A DNA stretch of 39,665 bases from Priapulus caudatus (Eukaryota; Priapulida; Priapulimorpha; Priapulimorphida; Priapulidae): assembly GCF_000485595.1 (NCBI RefSeq), contig NW_014577588.1, positions 4,290 to 43,954 on the forward strand. The letters run 5' to 3'. Positions 9,828-19,979 of the stretch are shown one piece after another; positions within the stretch are counted from its first letter, which is position 1; each line of letters opens with the position of its first letter. Both the position numbers and the translations under genes were made by a program. Below the pieces are notes generated by a model. That model had not been told where the DNA came from. It saw nothing but the letters and a program-made list of their open reading frames with translations, and ran no database searches.

Positions 9828-9918
9828 ACGCGCACGCGCACACGCACACAGGAGTTGACACTCACACGCATGCACGCACGCACGCACGCACGCACGCACG
9901 CGCTCACACACGCACAGC
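9828..9918. repeat. (CGCA)n microsatellite
   Basis: A second CGCA tract with a short unique interruption (GGAGTTGACACTC) inside it. Confidence 0.95.
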
Positions 9919-10310
9919 ACGTCCCCCGCACTGCCACAAATCACCTCTGGGTGCAGGTAATTACCAATCGCTACTGGCAGATTCAATTAGCTCACACGTA
10001 GCATTACTTAGGGTCAAATGAAACCCATTACGGCTCAATTTGGCAGCAAAATGCACGAACTCGCGACGGCAGGCATCATTGCGCGCTTAACCACGTCAGA
10101 CACGAGGTGCGAGCGAGAGTAGGAGATCACTTATAGCACACATGTACATACATACGTACAAACCAGCAGCACACCATCATTGATAGCACGCCAGCCCGAC
10201 GAGGCTGTGCGACTGATTGTCTATACAGCCTGACACCCTTCCATGCCAAAAACCTATCACCTATGCAGATCTAGATGAATAACTCTGTATACCTCAAATA
10301 AAACTATCTA
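9919..10310. other. No gene seen
   Basis: Mixed-composition sequence. A CATGTACATACATACGTAC patch is the only local repetition. Confidence 0.4.
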
Positions 10311-10495
10311 TAGAATGATTGTCCCAGAGAGGGACTAATAATACCCCCCCCCCCCCCCGCTTCGAGCTGTTATGATGCCTGTATGTGTATTGTAGAATTT
10401 GTCAACGAACGACTTTATGGGAAAAATCAGCTGCCACAAAAGGCGCAAGCAAACGCAGAGTGAAACATGAACGTCAAGCACATACACACGCACGC
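10311..10495 (+). repeat. Interspersed repeat family R, copy 1
   Basis: Begins TAGAATGATTGTCCCAGAGA, then a run of 15 C (10,344-10,358), then TTCGAGCTGTTATG, TTGTCAACGAACG, TTTATGGGAAAAATCAGCTG, and ends in GCACATACACACGCACGC. The same string of motifs is found at 19,432-19,610 and 34,544-34,735, inside segments B1 and B2. All copies run into a CA/CGCA tract. This copy lies outside the large duplication, so the sequence is dispersed. No ORF or terminal repeats. A SINE or a fragment of a larger element are both possible. Confidence 0.8.
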
Positions 10496-11075
10496 ACGCA
10501 CGCACAAACAGACACACACACACACAACTTTTTTTTAATTACAATTGGCTACGGATCCGGTTACCGGACGCCCAGCTCCCAGACTACGCGTCCGGTCATA
10601 TATATATATTTCTTATGTGAACCGAACTATATTTTTTTCAGTAAAAAACAATAAACAATAAGTTTTTACCATACTATTACTTACATTTAGGTATTTTATC
10701 AAAAAAAATGTGTTTTTATAACTTTTGAAGCAATAGTAAATCCAGTAAAATCAACGATTTGAAAGGGGGCGTGGCCTAATCGTGACGTGAATTTGGCAAT
10801 CTGTGCTGAGCTTTGTAATGGACGACCAGACGCGTAGCCACTGCGTTTTTTTTAATTCAATAAAAAGTATGCATGAGCGTTACGCGCGTGCGTGTGCGCT
10901 GTTTTTTTGTAAGTACGAAGTTTTGTTTTTCTCAGGAGCACATCTTGTTCGCGGGTGGTTTCACATATATGAAGCGTAAAAAACTCGTAAGCAAAAAACT
11001 TCGTAATTTGTAAGACGCTGACAAAGTCTACAAAATCAATTAAGCTAACGATGTGCCCGCTATGAATTCACGGAC
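10496..11075. other. No gene; CA tail, small hairpin, T-rich stretches
   Basis: A CGCA/CA tail of repeat R is followed by an inverted pair ACCGGACGC/GCGTCCGGT near 10,562-10,596, then A/T-rich sequence with no supported gene. Confidence 0.5.
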
Positions 11076-11500
11076 AGGCACACCTGCTCGCACGCACGCA
11101 CGCACGCACGCACGCACACACGCACGCACACAAGCTTACATAAACGCACACACTCGCGCACGCGCACACACACCCACGCACATGCACGCGTGCTTTCACA
11201 CGCACGCACACACACAGGTACGCGCACACACATGCACACACACGCGCACGCACGCACACACACACGCGCACGCGTGCCGCATTAGATGCGCCGTAACTGC
11301 CGTGTGTGTGCGTGCGTGCGTGCGTGCGTGTGTGCGTGTGCGTGTATGTATGTACGTGCGTGCGTGCGTGCGTGCGTGTCTGTGTGTGTGAGCAGGTGCG
11401 TGCGTGTCTGTGTGTGAGCAGGTGTATACGTGCGTGCGTGCGTGTCCGTGTGTGAGCAGGTGTGTGCGCGCGTGCGTGTCTGCATGTGTGTGTATTCAGT
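11076..11500. repeat. CA-strand to TG-strand switch: large imperfect inverted repeat
   Basis: About 11,076-11,274 is CGCA/CA-rich, then 25 bp of unique sequence (GCCGCATTAGATGCGCCG), then 11,300-11,500 is GTGC/GTGT-rich. The arms are each near 200 bp and largely complementary, so the region could fold into a long imperfect hairpin and is also rich in alternating purine-pyrimidine (Z-DNA-prone) sequence. The central GCATTAGATGC is itself a small palindrome. Confidence 0.85.
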
Positions 11501-11734
11501 ACGCGTGTGTCGCCGCCGTCATGCAGGTATACTACTATCTCCGATGATCATCGGACATTGATTTCACTGTGAGCTTCATGCAGCTTTTGAAGTATCGTCG
11601 TTGTAGTGGCGCTGCCACCGTCGCGCGCCACGAATAAATAATAGATCAGCGAACATTTTTGCGCAACGCAAATGGATGCTATACACTTTACCGCGATATG
11701 TAGCCGCCGTCGTCGGCGGCGGCGGCGGCAGCGC
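11501..11734. other. Unique spacer ending in a CGG/GCC triplet tract
   Basis: Contains CCGATGATCATCGG (perfect palindrome) near 11,540 and a GCCGCCGTCGTCGGCGGCGG-type tract at 11,703-11,730, immediately left of segment A1. No gene supported. Confidence 0.5.
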
Positions 11735-13520
11735 TGCATGGCTCCCCAGACACGGCCACAGATCTCATTTATACCACCCACGCAGCATCACGCTCGCTCG
11801 CTAGCTCGCAGATCAAATCTCAAATCCGTCCCACATGCATTATTATAATATACCCACACATCCTACGCCGTCACTTTTATTTGTTATATTATATTATATT
11901 ATATATATATATATATTTTTTATTATAGTTATAATTTTTTTATTTTAGTTAATATTTATTAGCTTAATTAGTAATTAGTATATAGCTAATTAGTAATGCC
12001 GGTTTTTATCCACTATGCTGCACACCCATCCAATTACGCCCTAATTTTCACATTTCGAGCAGCACACACTCGTCCAAACATCTTACGTCGTCAGTTTTAT
12101 ATTAAGTCATTATCATAATTCATCGACATGTTGCGCACCCTAGCGAACAAGCTTGGAGTCTCGTGGTAGTATTTAACTACTAATCACACAGCTGATGACG
12201 TGTGGTAATTAATACATAATTGCTCTTTCCGCTTCGCACTAGTGCTTGTTTTCCGACCGTGCATGTTTGCTAGAACTGTTTACAGTACACATCCGATATT
12301 TATACACTGTACACCTGGCATGTTTAATTTTCTTTTCAAGAGAGAGAAAGTCAAAAGCACGCACTTTTCACATGTAAACAGACTTCGGTTCTTTCATATT
12401 ACTTCGTAGCCAAAGTATCTGACCTGACTAGGAAACGGAGCTACTGCTCATGCGCAGTGAAAATTGCGTTGAAACTGCCTTATTAGGTCTAATGTATTTT
12501 TCAATGGTATAATTATTAGGTTAAATGTTTGCAAAAACGTACTTATCGTTCGATAATAGTGACACAATTGCAACACAACGGAAGCGGAGGCGGAAGTCAA
12601 ATTCCCCATTTCCTCATTTTTCCCATTCATATAAAAAGGTTTTTCTATTCCAGCACGCCCTATCAAATGAAGCCTTGATGATCAAACGTAGTGGTTTGCC
12701 AGGCTTCGTAACTACGGTTTAGGCAGCTCAGCTATATACACGACTTGGATAGATAGGTTGTCCAGAGATAGAGCGAGCACGTCTATGAACCCTAGTGATT
12801 ACAGACTATAGCATGTTTAGGCAGCTCAACTATCAACGACTTAGATAGATAGGTTGACCAGAGACGGAGAAAGACACCAGAACCTTGACAGAGCGAGTAC
12901 GTCTATGAAACCCTAGTGATTACAGACTATTGCATGTTTAGGCAGCTCAACTATCCACGACTTAGATAGATAGGTTGACCAGAGACGGAGAAAGACACCA
13001 GAACCTTGACAGAGCGAGTACGTCTATGAAACCCTAGTGATTACAGACTATTGCATGTTTAGGCAGCTCAACTATCCACGACTTAGATAGATAGGTTGAC
13101 CAGAGACGGAGAAAGACACCAGAACCTTGACAGAGCGAGTACGTCTATGAAACCCTAGTGATTACAGACTATTGCATGTTTAGGCAGCTCAACTATCCAC
13201 GACTTAGATAGATAGGTTGACCAGAGACGGAGAAAGACACCAGAACCTTGACAGAGCGAGTACGTCTATGAAACCCTAGTGATTACAGACTATTGCATGT
13301 TTAGGCAGCTCAACTATCCACGACTTAGATAGATAGGTTGACCAGAGACGGAGAAAGACACCAGAACCTTGACAGAGCGAGTACGTCTATGAAACCCTAG
13401 TGATTACAGACTATTGCATGTTTAGGCAGCTCAACTATCCACGACTTAGATAGATAGGTTGACCAGAGACGGAGAAAGACACCAGAACCTTGACAGAGCG
13501 AGTACGTCTATGAAACCCTA
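11735..13520 (+). repeat. Duplicated segment A, copy A1
   Basis: From TGCATGGCTCCCCAGACACG onward the sequence matches 24,434-25,884 in order: CTCATTTATACCACCC, the TTATATTATA tract, GCCGGTTTTTATCCACTATG, GTTTACAGTACACATCCG, the CAAAAACGTACTTATCG region and the 121-bp array. Most differences from A2 are one-base indels. The left edge lies next to a GGC tract. The right edge runs into the 537-N gap. Confidence 0.95.
12718..13520. repeat. 121-bp tandem minisatellite (A1), truncated by gap
   Basis: The marker GCATGTTTAGGCAGCTCAAC recurs at 12,811, 12,932, 13,053, 13,174, 13,295 and 13,416, giving a 121-bp unit. From 12,932 onward the copies are practically identical. The first unit is shorter (about 93 bp) because it lacks the GGAGAAAGACACCAGAACC block, and carries substitutions, which suits an old edge unit. 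The array is cut by N at 13,521, so its real copy number is unknown. Confidence 0.97.
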
Positions 13521-14057
13521 NNNNNNNNNNNNNNNNNNNNNNNNNNNNNNNNNNNNNNNNNNNNNNNNNNNNNNNNNNNNNNNNNNNNNNNNNNNNNNNN
13601 NNNNNNNNNNNNNNNNNNNNNNNNNNNNNNNNNNNNNNNNNNNNNNNNNNNNNNNNNNNNNNNNNNNNNNNNNNNNNNNNNNNNNNNNNNNNNNNNNNNN
13701 NNNNNNNNNNNNNNNNNNNNNNNNNNNNNNNNNNNNNNNNNNNNNNNNNNNNNNNNNNNNNNNNNNNNNNNNNNNNNNNNNNNNNNNNNNNNNNNNNNNN
13801 NNNNNNNNNNNNNNNNNNNNNNNNNNNNNNNNNNNNNNNNNNNNNNNNNNNNNNNNNNNNNNNNNNNNNNNNNNNNNNNNNNNNNNNNNNNNNNNNNNNN
13901 NNNNNNNNNNNNNNNNNNNNNNNNNNNNNNNNNNNNNNNNNNNNNNNNNNNNNNNNNNNNNNNNNNNNNNNNNNNNNNNNNNNNNNNNNNNNNNNNNNNN
14001 NNNNNNNNNNNNNNNNNNNNNNNNNNNNNNNNNNNNNNNNNNNNNNNNNNNNNNNNN
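13521..14057. other. Assembly gap, 537 N
   Basis: No sequence. The left side is the 121-bp array and the right side is a TTAGGG array, both hard to assemble. By comparison with A2-C-B2, about 2.8 kb (segment C) could be missing here. Confidence 1.
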
Positions 14058-14085
14058 AGGGTTAGGGTTAGGGTTAGGGTTAGGG
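14058..14085 (+). repeat. Telomere-like (TTAGGG)n tract at gap edge
   Basis: Four to five AGGGTT units begin directly at the end of the N run and stop at CACTTTTTAGGG. The following 14,126-14,204 is the right arm of a palindrome whose left arm would lie in the gap; the B2 locus at 28,681 shows both arms. Confidence 0.95.
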
Positions 14086-14205
14086 CACTTTTTAGGGTTT
14101 TTGCATCATTCTTTAATATATCGTAAAATATATGTTAAAATTAGAAGTGCCTAGTAAACATATGATTATCCTATCACCCCTTTCAGCCGGCTGCTGCATA
14201 TTATG

Positions 14206-14777
14206 TCGGCCATTGTTGCGTCTGATAACCATGGCGACCGGCTGCCCGCGGTGCACTGTTCAACTGTTTTTTTCCCCACAAGCGCGAAATATGGGACATG
14301 TAACAGTGCTCCGATGCTCTACCCCATAGCTTCATAAATATTAGTCTTCAAAATTCCTAGAGACTATAACGAAGACGGAGAGAGAAGTGGATCAAATCGA
14401 TAGGAGGTCTCTACTCTACTAAACGTGCATTTCGCTTTAGTGTTTTCGACCATGCGCGTTTTGTACAACACTGTTTTTCCTCCGTAACGATGCCATCATA
14501 TCCGGTGTTACTGCAGGGTGCGAAATTAACGGGAGTCCGGAGTCAAATACTCCCTGATATTCTGTCGGACTCCCTTGTTCAAAAGTTGATTTCTACCCCT
14601 GTTAATGCGTCCTATACCGACAAACCTTAACACGACAGCCTCTCAAGGAAAACCCCCTAATAGTGGCATTTCTAGGCAGACAATTGACCGTTCTAAACAG
14701 GTGATCTTACTCTATATCTGCCACGCAAGCGAAACGGCAAGAAAGAACCCAAGCCTAGTGTTTAGCACCCCAGATTA
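14206..14777. other. No gene seen (also 28,935-29,640 in B2)
   Basis: Includes GGAGTCCGGAGTCAAATACTCC-type short inverted segments at about 14,534-14,575. No protein-coding frame is preserved in both copies. Confidence 0.45.
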
Positions 14778-15345
14778 GTACTTACACATTCATATACCAA
14801 AATTTAACAAAATCGAATAAATCTAGATGGCCATTTTCATTTTTGCCAAAAAGTGGGCGTGGCTCGAAAGTAGGTCGACTGGCGTGCTCCAAAATAGAAT
14901 GTTCAAATCTCTCCCATAGGAGTAACAACTGTTCTTGAGTTATCGTTGACAGTAGGCAGACACTGAAATGCATAGTGAATTGCTAAAATCTACCTAATTT
15001 GCATAATTTAAAAAAATATCAAAACCCCTGTGATTGTTTTGGGGCCAGTCGTTATTCATTCACATACCAAAAATGAGCAAAATCCGTTGAACCTGAACCG
15101 ACTTATTGCCATTTCCATTTTTGCCAAAAAGTGGACGTGGCTCAAAAGTAGGTCGACTGGCGTGCTCCAAAATAGGACGTTCAAACCTCTCCCATAAGAG
15201 TAACAACTGTATGCAATTTGAAACATGTGGGTCAAACGGTTCTCGAGTTATCGTTGACCGTAGCCAAATGTTGACGGATGGACGAACGTACGACGGACGA
15301 CACCCCATGCAAATAGCTCATCTTGACGATGTCAAGGCGAGCTAA
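14778..15345. repeat. Paired diverged repeat with GGACGG...GAGCTAAAAA end
   Basis: Two related blocks run in the same direction: 14,778-14,965 and 15,055-15,345. Both contain TTTTTGCCAAAAAGTGG, CGTGGCTC, AAAGTAGGTCGACTGGCGTG, CTCCAAAATAG and GAGTTATCGTTGAC. The second continues into GACGGATGGACGAACGTACG, ACACCCCATGCAAATAGCTC and ends GGCGAGCTAAAAA. Ends of this form are familiar to me from dispersed repeats in marine invertebrates; this is memory, not a search. Short frames inside do not survive comparison with B2 (about 29,640-30,480). Confidence 0.7.
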
Positions 15346-15419
15346 AAATGCAGCGAACGCAGAAGTTCAGTCATCGTAAAAGATCAAATGTAAAGTACCG
15401 GCAATATTGTCTACTTTTG

Positions 15420-15880
15420 TTATTATATGTATATATATATATCAGTGGTTAATAATGACAAATTGTCATTATTGTATCAATGCCAATCGTGGGGGCGTGA
15501 TGGACTACAGGCGACACCCTTGCAACTGTTGGTAATCTACGTGTCTGCTTAGACAGGGTTCATAGTAGTAAGACACATGTTGAAATAAGGACTTATAAGA
15601 CCCTTTCTGGAGGCCAAAATAAGACTTTATTATTAGATATATATTAGATATATAAATTATTAGATATTATGTTATTCGAATTTAATTATTCCGTTATTAT
15701 ATATAGCAAACACAATTTCTTACTCTAAGTCCGAGAAAGTTTATAAACAATGTTGAAAATGGTCGCTTTGCAAAAAATAAGACTATTAAGTACTTTTCTA
15801 AGATTTACCAAAAATAAAGTAGCTAAAATAAGGGGGCCCTTATTTTATTTTTAGCAAAAACCAAGTACTTATAAGACTTT
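15420..15880. repeat. AT-rich region with ACTTATAAGAC repeats and hairpins
   Basis: Includes TATCAGTGGTTAATAATGAC (one arm of the mini-palindrome family), a GACTTATAAGAC-type motif near 15,590 and again near 15,868, and a perfect hairpin AAAATAAGGG/CCCTTATTTT at 15,825-15,846. CAGGGTTCATAGTAGTAAG near 15,554 resembles a hAT left end, but no matching right end was found. Confidence 0.55.
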
Positions 15881-16161
15881 GAGGAAAGACCCGCTCGAAC
15901 TGTTAGATGATCTGGGGGATTCGAGTCTGTGCTTGGTCACTGCTGTTGCACACTTGAGAAATCTGATTACTCTGCGATTTCTTCAGTCGGCAAGCGCTTG
16001 CTGTGAAATGCGATTATACGCACTGGGCGTAAGACTCAAAAACTCCCAAGCCCCAGTACACGCCAGTTGCCTCGCAAGCTAAAGCCTGTTACGGAAACCG
16101 CTAAGTAAGCCACAGCCGCGTAGGCCCTAAGCGGTCGGCACACCCGGCCAGATAGGTGCGG
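15881..16161. other. Short unexplained stretch, no supported gene
   Basis: A 67-codon plus-strand frame (15,879-16,082) exists only in B1 and is broken in B2 (about 31,120-31,380). No domain recognised. Confidence 0.4.
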
Positions 16162-16293
16162 AATATGATATGACTACTAGGCCACCTTAGGATATGACTA
16201 AATAAGCATTAAAAAAAAAAACCTAACCCTAAACGCCTAAAAAAAAAAAAAAATATTAAATTAAAAGTGCCCTAGTAGTCATATGGCATATCG
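16162..16293 (-). repeat. CCCTAA tract inside inverted arms
   Basis: The left arm GATATGACTACTAGGCCACC and the right arm AAAAGTGCCCTAGTAGTCAT are inverted relatives. Between them lies CCTAACCCTAAACGCCTAA (16,222-16,240) flanked by poly(A). The arm core (TACTAGG.CACTT) is the same as at 14,126-14,204 and 28,681-28,934. In B2 the unit is at 31,441-31,580, with CTAACCCTAACCCTAA at 31,508-31,523. The CCCTAA orientation is opposite to the TTAGGG tract 2.1 kb upstream, so the two tracts face each other. Confidence 0.75.
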
Positions 16294-16639
16294 AAACCTT
16301 TCTTGCCTCTGCTGCTACGGTTGCCACGAGATTGAGCCATGGTTTAGGCTCACAGGGTCCATCGGGCCACGCACTCGAATATATCTTCGACCTATATAAT
16401 TTTTACACATTTCTATATGAAATATATAATTTATATATATTTATATTTATTTAATTATTTAATAATAGATATATAAATACGCCTTGACCGTTTGACGCTT
16501 AGTTTTGTCCCGTGGCAGATAGCATGACCTTACGGTGACTTAAACGCGTCCGCGATGGAAAGCCGTGTTGAAGTGAGCCCGCAACTACATACATGTATGC
16601 TCCAACGCTGGATTATATATATATCTATATTTCGTTCTC
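16294..16639. other. No gene seen; AT-rich
   Basis: Contains TTTATATATTTATATTTATT-type AT stretches at 16,420-16,475. The remainder is unique-looking and shared with B2 at about 31,581-31,960. Confidence 0.45.
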
Positions 16640-16661
16640 AGTCCTTTCGCTCTCTTCCTCG

Positions 16662-16698
<37 letters not shown>

Positions 16699-17070
16699 CT
16701 CATCTCTCTCATCTCTCTCTCTCTCTCCTCGCTCTCTGCTTCCTCTCATGCTCTCTCTCATCTCTGCTATGCTCCATCGCTCTATCTCAGTGCTCTCCTC
16801 TCTCTCCCTCTCTCTCTTCTCTCATCTTCTCCTCTCTCTCTCTCTCTCTGCTCTCTCTCTCTCTCATCTCTCTCTCTCCTCTCTCCTCCGCTCTTTGCTA
16901 CCTCACTCTCTCGGGCCTGCTCTCCTATCACTCAACTCTCTCCTTCGCTCTCCACGCTTTGCCATCCTCGCTCTGTCCCTCGTCTTCCTTTCCTCCCCCT
17001 CGCGCTCTCCCTCTCGCATACCTAATCCTCGCACTGCTCGCTCGCCTCTCCCTCCATCTGCTCGCTACCT
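16640..17070. repeat. CT-rich array (B1)
   Basis: Imperfect CT/CTC/TCTCGC runs. Three overlapping Ser/Leu-rich frames on the plus strand are translations of CTCTCT. The homologous array in B2 is at 31,965-32,400. Confidence 0.95.
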
Positions 17071-17279
17071 CTCGGCTCTCACGCAAATTCACATTTTCTT
17101 GCCCTAGCGTAACTCTTCGATCCATCCCCGCTGTTTCGTACGTACACTGCGCGAATTCTGAAATACTGCTGTACGGTAGCGGCAACAGCGCTACTGAGAC
17201 GGAGTCAACGTCGATGTGAGATGAAAACATAGTGTGGCGGTGTGCAGGCCGAAGCTGGCGCAACATTATCGCCATCACC

Positions 17280-18130
17280 ATCAATCGTCAGGCCGCAGCA
17301 GCAGCAGCAGCAGCAACAGCATCACATCGAAAATCGTGGATCACGCATCCATCGTCAGCAGCCAGCAGCAGAGCAGGCAAGCAACGCATCAACATGCGAA
17401 ATGCGTGATCATCCATCCCTGCAGGCATCATCATCATCAGCAGCAGGCAGGCAGCTGTAGGGACGCAGCTCAGCAATGGCATCAAGTGCCAACCAACAGG
17501 CAAACATGCACAGCAACAGCAGCAGGGCAGCAGGCCGCTTAATGCGTCTGCCTGTCCGATTATGGCGCGGTCCACAGCGTGAACGCGATGAGACACTAAC
17601 GAGCAATGACGGGCGATCAGCAATGACGACGACAACAGTGGCAACAACGACTACACACTCCACAGACGATGGCACGACTACAGTAGCAATAGGACGACGA
17701 CGACGACGAACGAACGACGACGCCGATGACAACAACAACAATGGCGACAATAAATTACACTCTCATCAGACCGACGACGACGACGACGAACGACGACGAC
17801 GACGACGAGCGACGACGCCCGACCGACGACAACAACAGCAACAACAATGCGACAAATAATACACACTCACAAGACGAACGACTGACGAACGACGACGACG
17901 ACGAACGACAACAACAACAACAACAATGGCGACAATAAATACACACTCATCAGACGACGACGACGAGCAACGAACGACGACGACTGACGACACGACGACG
18001 ACGACGACGAAGACGACAACAAGCAACAACAATGAACGACAATAAATTAACATCACTCCACAAGATGACGACGACTGACGACGACGACGACGAACGACAA
18101 CTGATATCCGAGGACGACTAATCGACAGTG
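17280..18130. repeat. CAG/CAT then GAC/AAC triplet arrays (B1)
   Basis: CAG and CATCAT runs (17,298-17,530) are followed by GAC/AAC/GAA runs with the recurring phrase AATGGCGACAATAAATACAC. The array in B2 (32,610-33,350) keeps strict triplet phase, whereas B1 has frequent extra A or C bases (for example GACGAACGAACGAC), so B1 frames are broken. The Val-, Arg- and Ser-rich minus-strand frames are mirror translations. Confidence 0.93.
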
Positions 18131-18259
18131 TGCGTGGAGGCACGCGCCCGTGACGCACGCGTACTCTGGTCTCCTGCGCAACAGGCATCGCCACTAATCC
18201 GTCTGCCCTTAATCTAGTCAAGCGAATTGATTCCGCGTGAAGCAACACGCTAGCGGGCA

Positions 18260-18490
18260 GAGCACACGAGCACACACGCACGGCACGCACGCATGCGCAC
18301 GCGGCGTCGAGTACGACGTCGTGCGAGCCAACGCGGCCGAACGTCAGCGGAGCGCCGGACAGACAGCCACACGACCGCCGCGCGACGTGCCGCACACCTG
18401 CCCGCTAGGTGGCGCGCGCGCGCATATCGTCGGCTCCATGATGTATTTCGAGGCGACGGCGAACGCGGGGTGCGCATGCGCGGAGAGCGT
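18260..18490. promoter_or_regulatory. CpG-rich patch with NRF1-like and CTCF-like motifs (B1)
   Basis: A short region dense in CG dinucleotides. It contains TGCGCATGCGC (18,471-18,481), an exact match to the NRF1 palindrome core, and CCGCTAGGTGGCGC (18,402-18,415), which matches the core of the CTCF site with one departure (G for A at the third base). Both motifs are intact in B2 (33,697-33,707 and 33,629-33,642). No transcription unit can be assigned. It could be a promoter-like island or merely GC-rich repeat. Confidence 0.35.
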
Positions 18491-18699
18491 GAGTAGGCTG
18501 CAGCAGCAGGGCAGCAGCACGTACGGCCTTAATCAGGCAAATCATAAGCAGTTTAGGCCGTAAGAAGGGGAAAAGCTAAGATCAAAATACTGCTAGCTGG
18601 CGGCAGGTTCTGGTTGCCTTCTGAGGCAGAGTGACGCATCCCATAAAGCAGGTGGCAAGCTACACTACAGCGATCACCGAAGTTAAATGCTGGGCTGCT

Positions 18700-18865
18700 A
18701 ATATATATATATATATATAAGTATACAAAGAGCTAATAAACACCTAATGTCTATCACCTATAATCGCAAGAGGCTAATACGGTGTTCATTAGCTCTTGAT
18801 ATATATCAAGAGTAGATAATAAAACATGTGTTATTATCTACTCTGATATAATAAATAACATAGTC
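18700..18865. repeat. (TA)n with nested TATCAAGAG palindromes (B1)
   Basis: A TA run is followed by AGAGCTAATAAACACC, its inverted partner GGTGTTCATTAGCTCTTGATA, and then a palindrome TCAAGAGTAGATAATA... with a few indels. The B2 version (33,924-34,045) is cleaner. Confidence 0.85.
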
Positions 18866-19159
18866 GTGTATAGATGCTGCCGAAATGCAGAGGTGATATG
18901 GGCGCGTGCCTTGACTGACGACAGTCTAATTAAAAGAGAAAGAGAGGGAAAAAGGAAGCCAATGCAGTAAGAAACATGTGGAAAACAACTCTTTAAGAAG
19001 AGAAAAGACGATGCGCTAGGCGAAGCGGCTCTTGCCCGCTACACTCGACACTCATCATCACCTCCTCCCTTTTCAAATTCCGGATGAAAAAAATAACGCT
19101 GGTGCATATTGGCATCTATCTCTCTAATCTGTACTGTCTAATCTATATAGCTAGTTTCA
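18866..19159. other. No gene seen
   Basis: Contains a short GA-rich stretch (GAGAAAGAGAGGGAAAAAGG). Shared with B2 at about 34,046-34,300, where that stretch is missing. Confidence 0.45.
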
Positions 19160-19320
19160 TTTATCCATCCATCCATCCATGCTAATCTCTATCCATCCAT
19201 CTACGGCCATGGCAATACATCCATCCATCCATGCCGTCGCGCGCCGATGTCGTCGGTGACCGTCGTCGTCGCGTGCGTCCGTGCGTCCGTCCACCCGTAC
19301 TATCGCATCCATCATCCATG
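19160..19320. repeat. ATCC/GTCC tetranucleotide tracts (B1)
   Basis: CATCCATC and CGTCCGTC steps in blocks separated by unique sequence. The B2 counterpart at about 34,312-34,460 is longer and purer. Confidence 0.9.
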
Positions 19321-19431
19321 TCATCTCCCCACGCAAATTGTGTGCGCTCTGCCGCGCTATAGAAAAAAAAAAAAAAAAAAGAAAACACAAACTGTCATCA
19401 CCTCCTCCCGTTTCAAAATTCCTAGATCAAA

Positions 19432-19610
19432 CTAGATGCTTGTCCGCAGAGAGGGTAATACCCCGCCCCCCGCTCGAAGCTTGTTATGGTACGTATGTTG
19501 TATTGCAGAATTTGGTCAAGCGAACGGCTTTATGGGAAAAATCAGCTGCCACAGAAGCGCAAGCAAAAGCAAAGTGAAACATGAACAACATAAAGCACAT
19601 ACACACGCAC
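19432..19610 (+). repeat. Interspersed repeat family R, copy 2 (B1)
   Basis: Shows the motif order of copy 1: CAGAGAGGGTAATACCCC with a C run, GTTATGGTACGTATG, TTTATGGGAAAAATCAGCTG, GCACATACACACGCAC. It is preceded by CACCTCCTCCCGTTTCAAA and followed by CA repeats. Confidence 0.85.
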
Positions 19611-19639
19611 ATCACAACACGCACGCACGCACAGCACTC

Positions 19640-19735
19640 ACGCACGGCACACACACACACACACACCACACACAAGAGTAGCGAGCGAGAGAGTAGAGAG
19701 ACAGAGAGACACAGACAGAGAGAGAGAGAGAGATA

Positions 19736-19777
<42 letters not shown>

Positions 19778-19823
19778 AGAGGAGAGAGAGATAAGAGAGA
19801 GAAGAGAGAGAGATAGAGAAAGT

Positions 19824-19864
<41 letters not shown>

Positions 19865-19945
19865 AGAGCGAGCGCGCGGAGAGAGAGAGAGAGAGAGGAG
19901 AGAGAGAGGAGAGATGAGAGAAGAGACGCACACACACACACACAC
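19640..19945. repeat. CA tract then GA-rich array (B1)
   Basis: CA at 19,650-19,672, then GA/GAGAA/GATA steps from 19,680 to about 19,920, then CA again. Frames rich in Glu/Arg (plus) or Ser/Leu (minus) are translations of the array. In B2 the corresponding stretch (34,805-35,160) contains about 130 bp of non-repeat sequence not seen here. Confidence 0.93.
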
Positions 19946-19979
19946 ACGCACAAGACCTGCAAAACAAGAAGCCGCTGAA

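Noticed and set aside
13459-14154. 231-codon plus-strand frame
   Set aside because: Most of it is N; the ends are the 121-bp minisatellite and a TTAGGG-adjacent repeat.
14132-14329. 65-codon plus-strand frame after the TTAGGG tract
   Set aside because: It starts inside a palindrome arm and is frame-broken in the second copy.
15554-15880. hAT-like left end CAGGGTTCATAGTAG
   Set aside because: No matching right end or 8-bp target duplication found within the shared segment.
16555-17219. Ser/Leu-rich frames in CT arrays (also 31,887-32,557, 23,071-23,804, 38,478-39,054)
   Set aside because: Plain translation of CT repeats; no conserved start, stop or non-repeat domain.
18670-18702. Possible 5S rRNA-like fragment (GCGATCACCGAAGTTAAATG)
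   Set aside because: Only about 16 bases resemble the 5S rRNA core; the B2 copy (about 33,868-33,895) does not keep GAAGTTAA, and there is no flanking 5S sequence.
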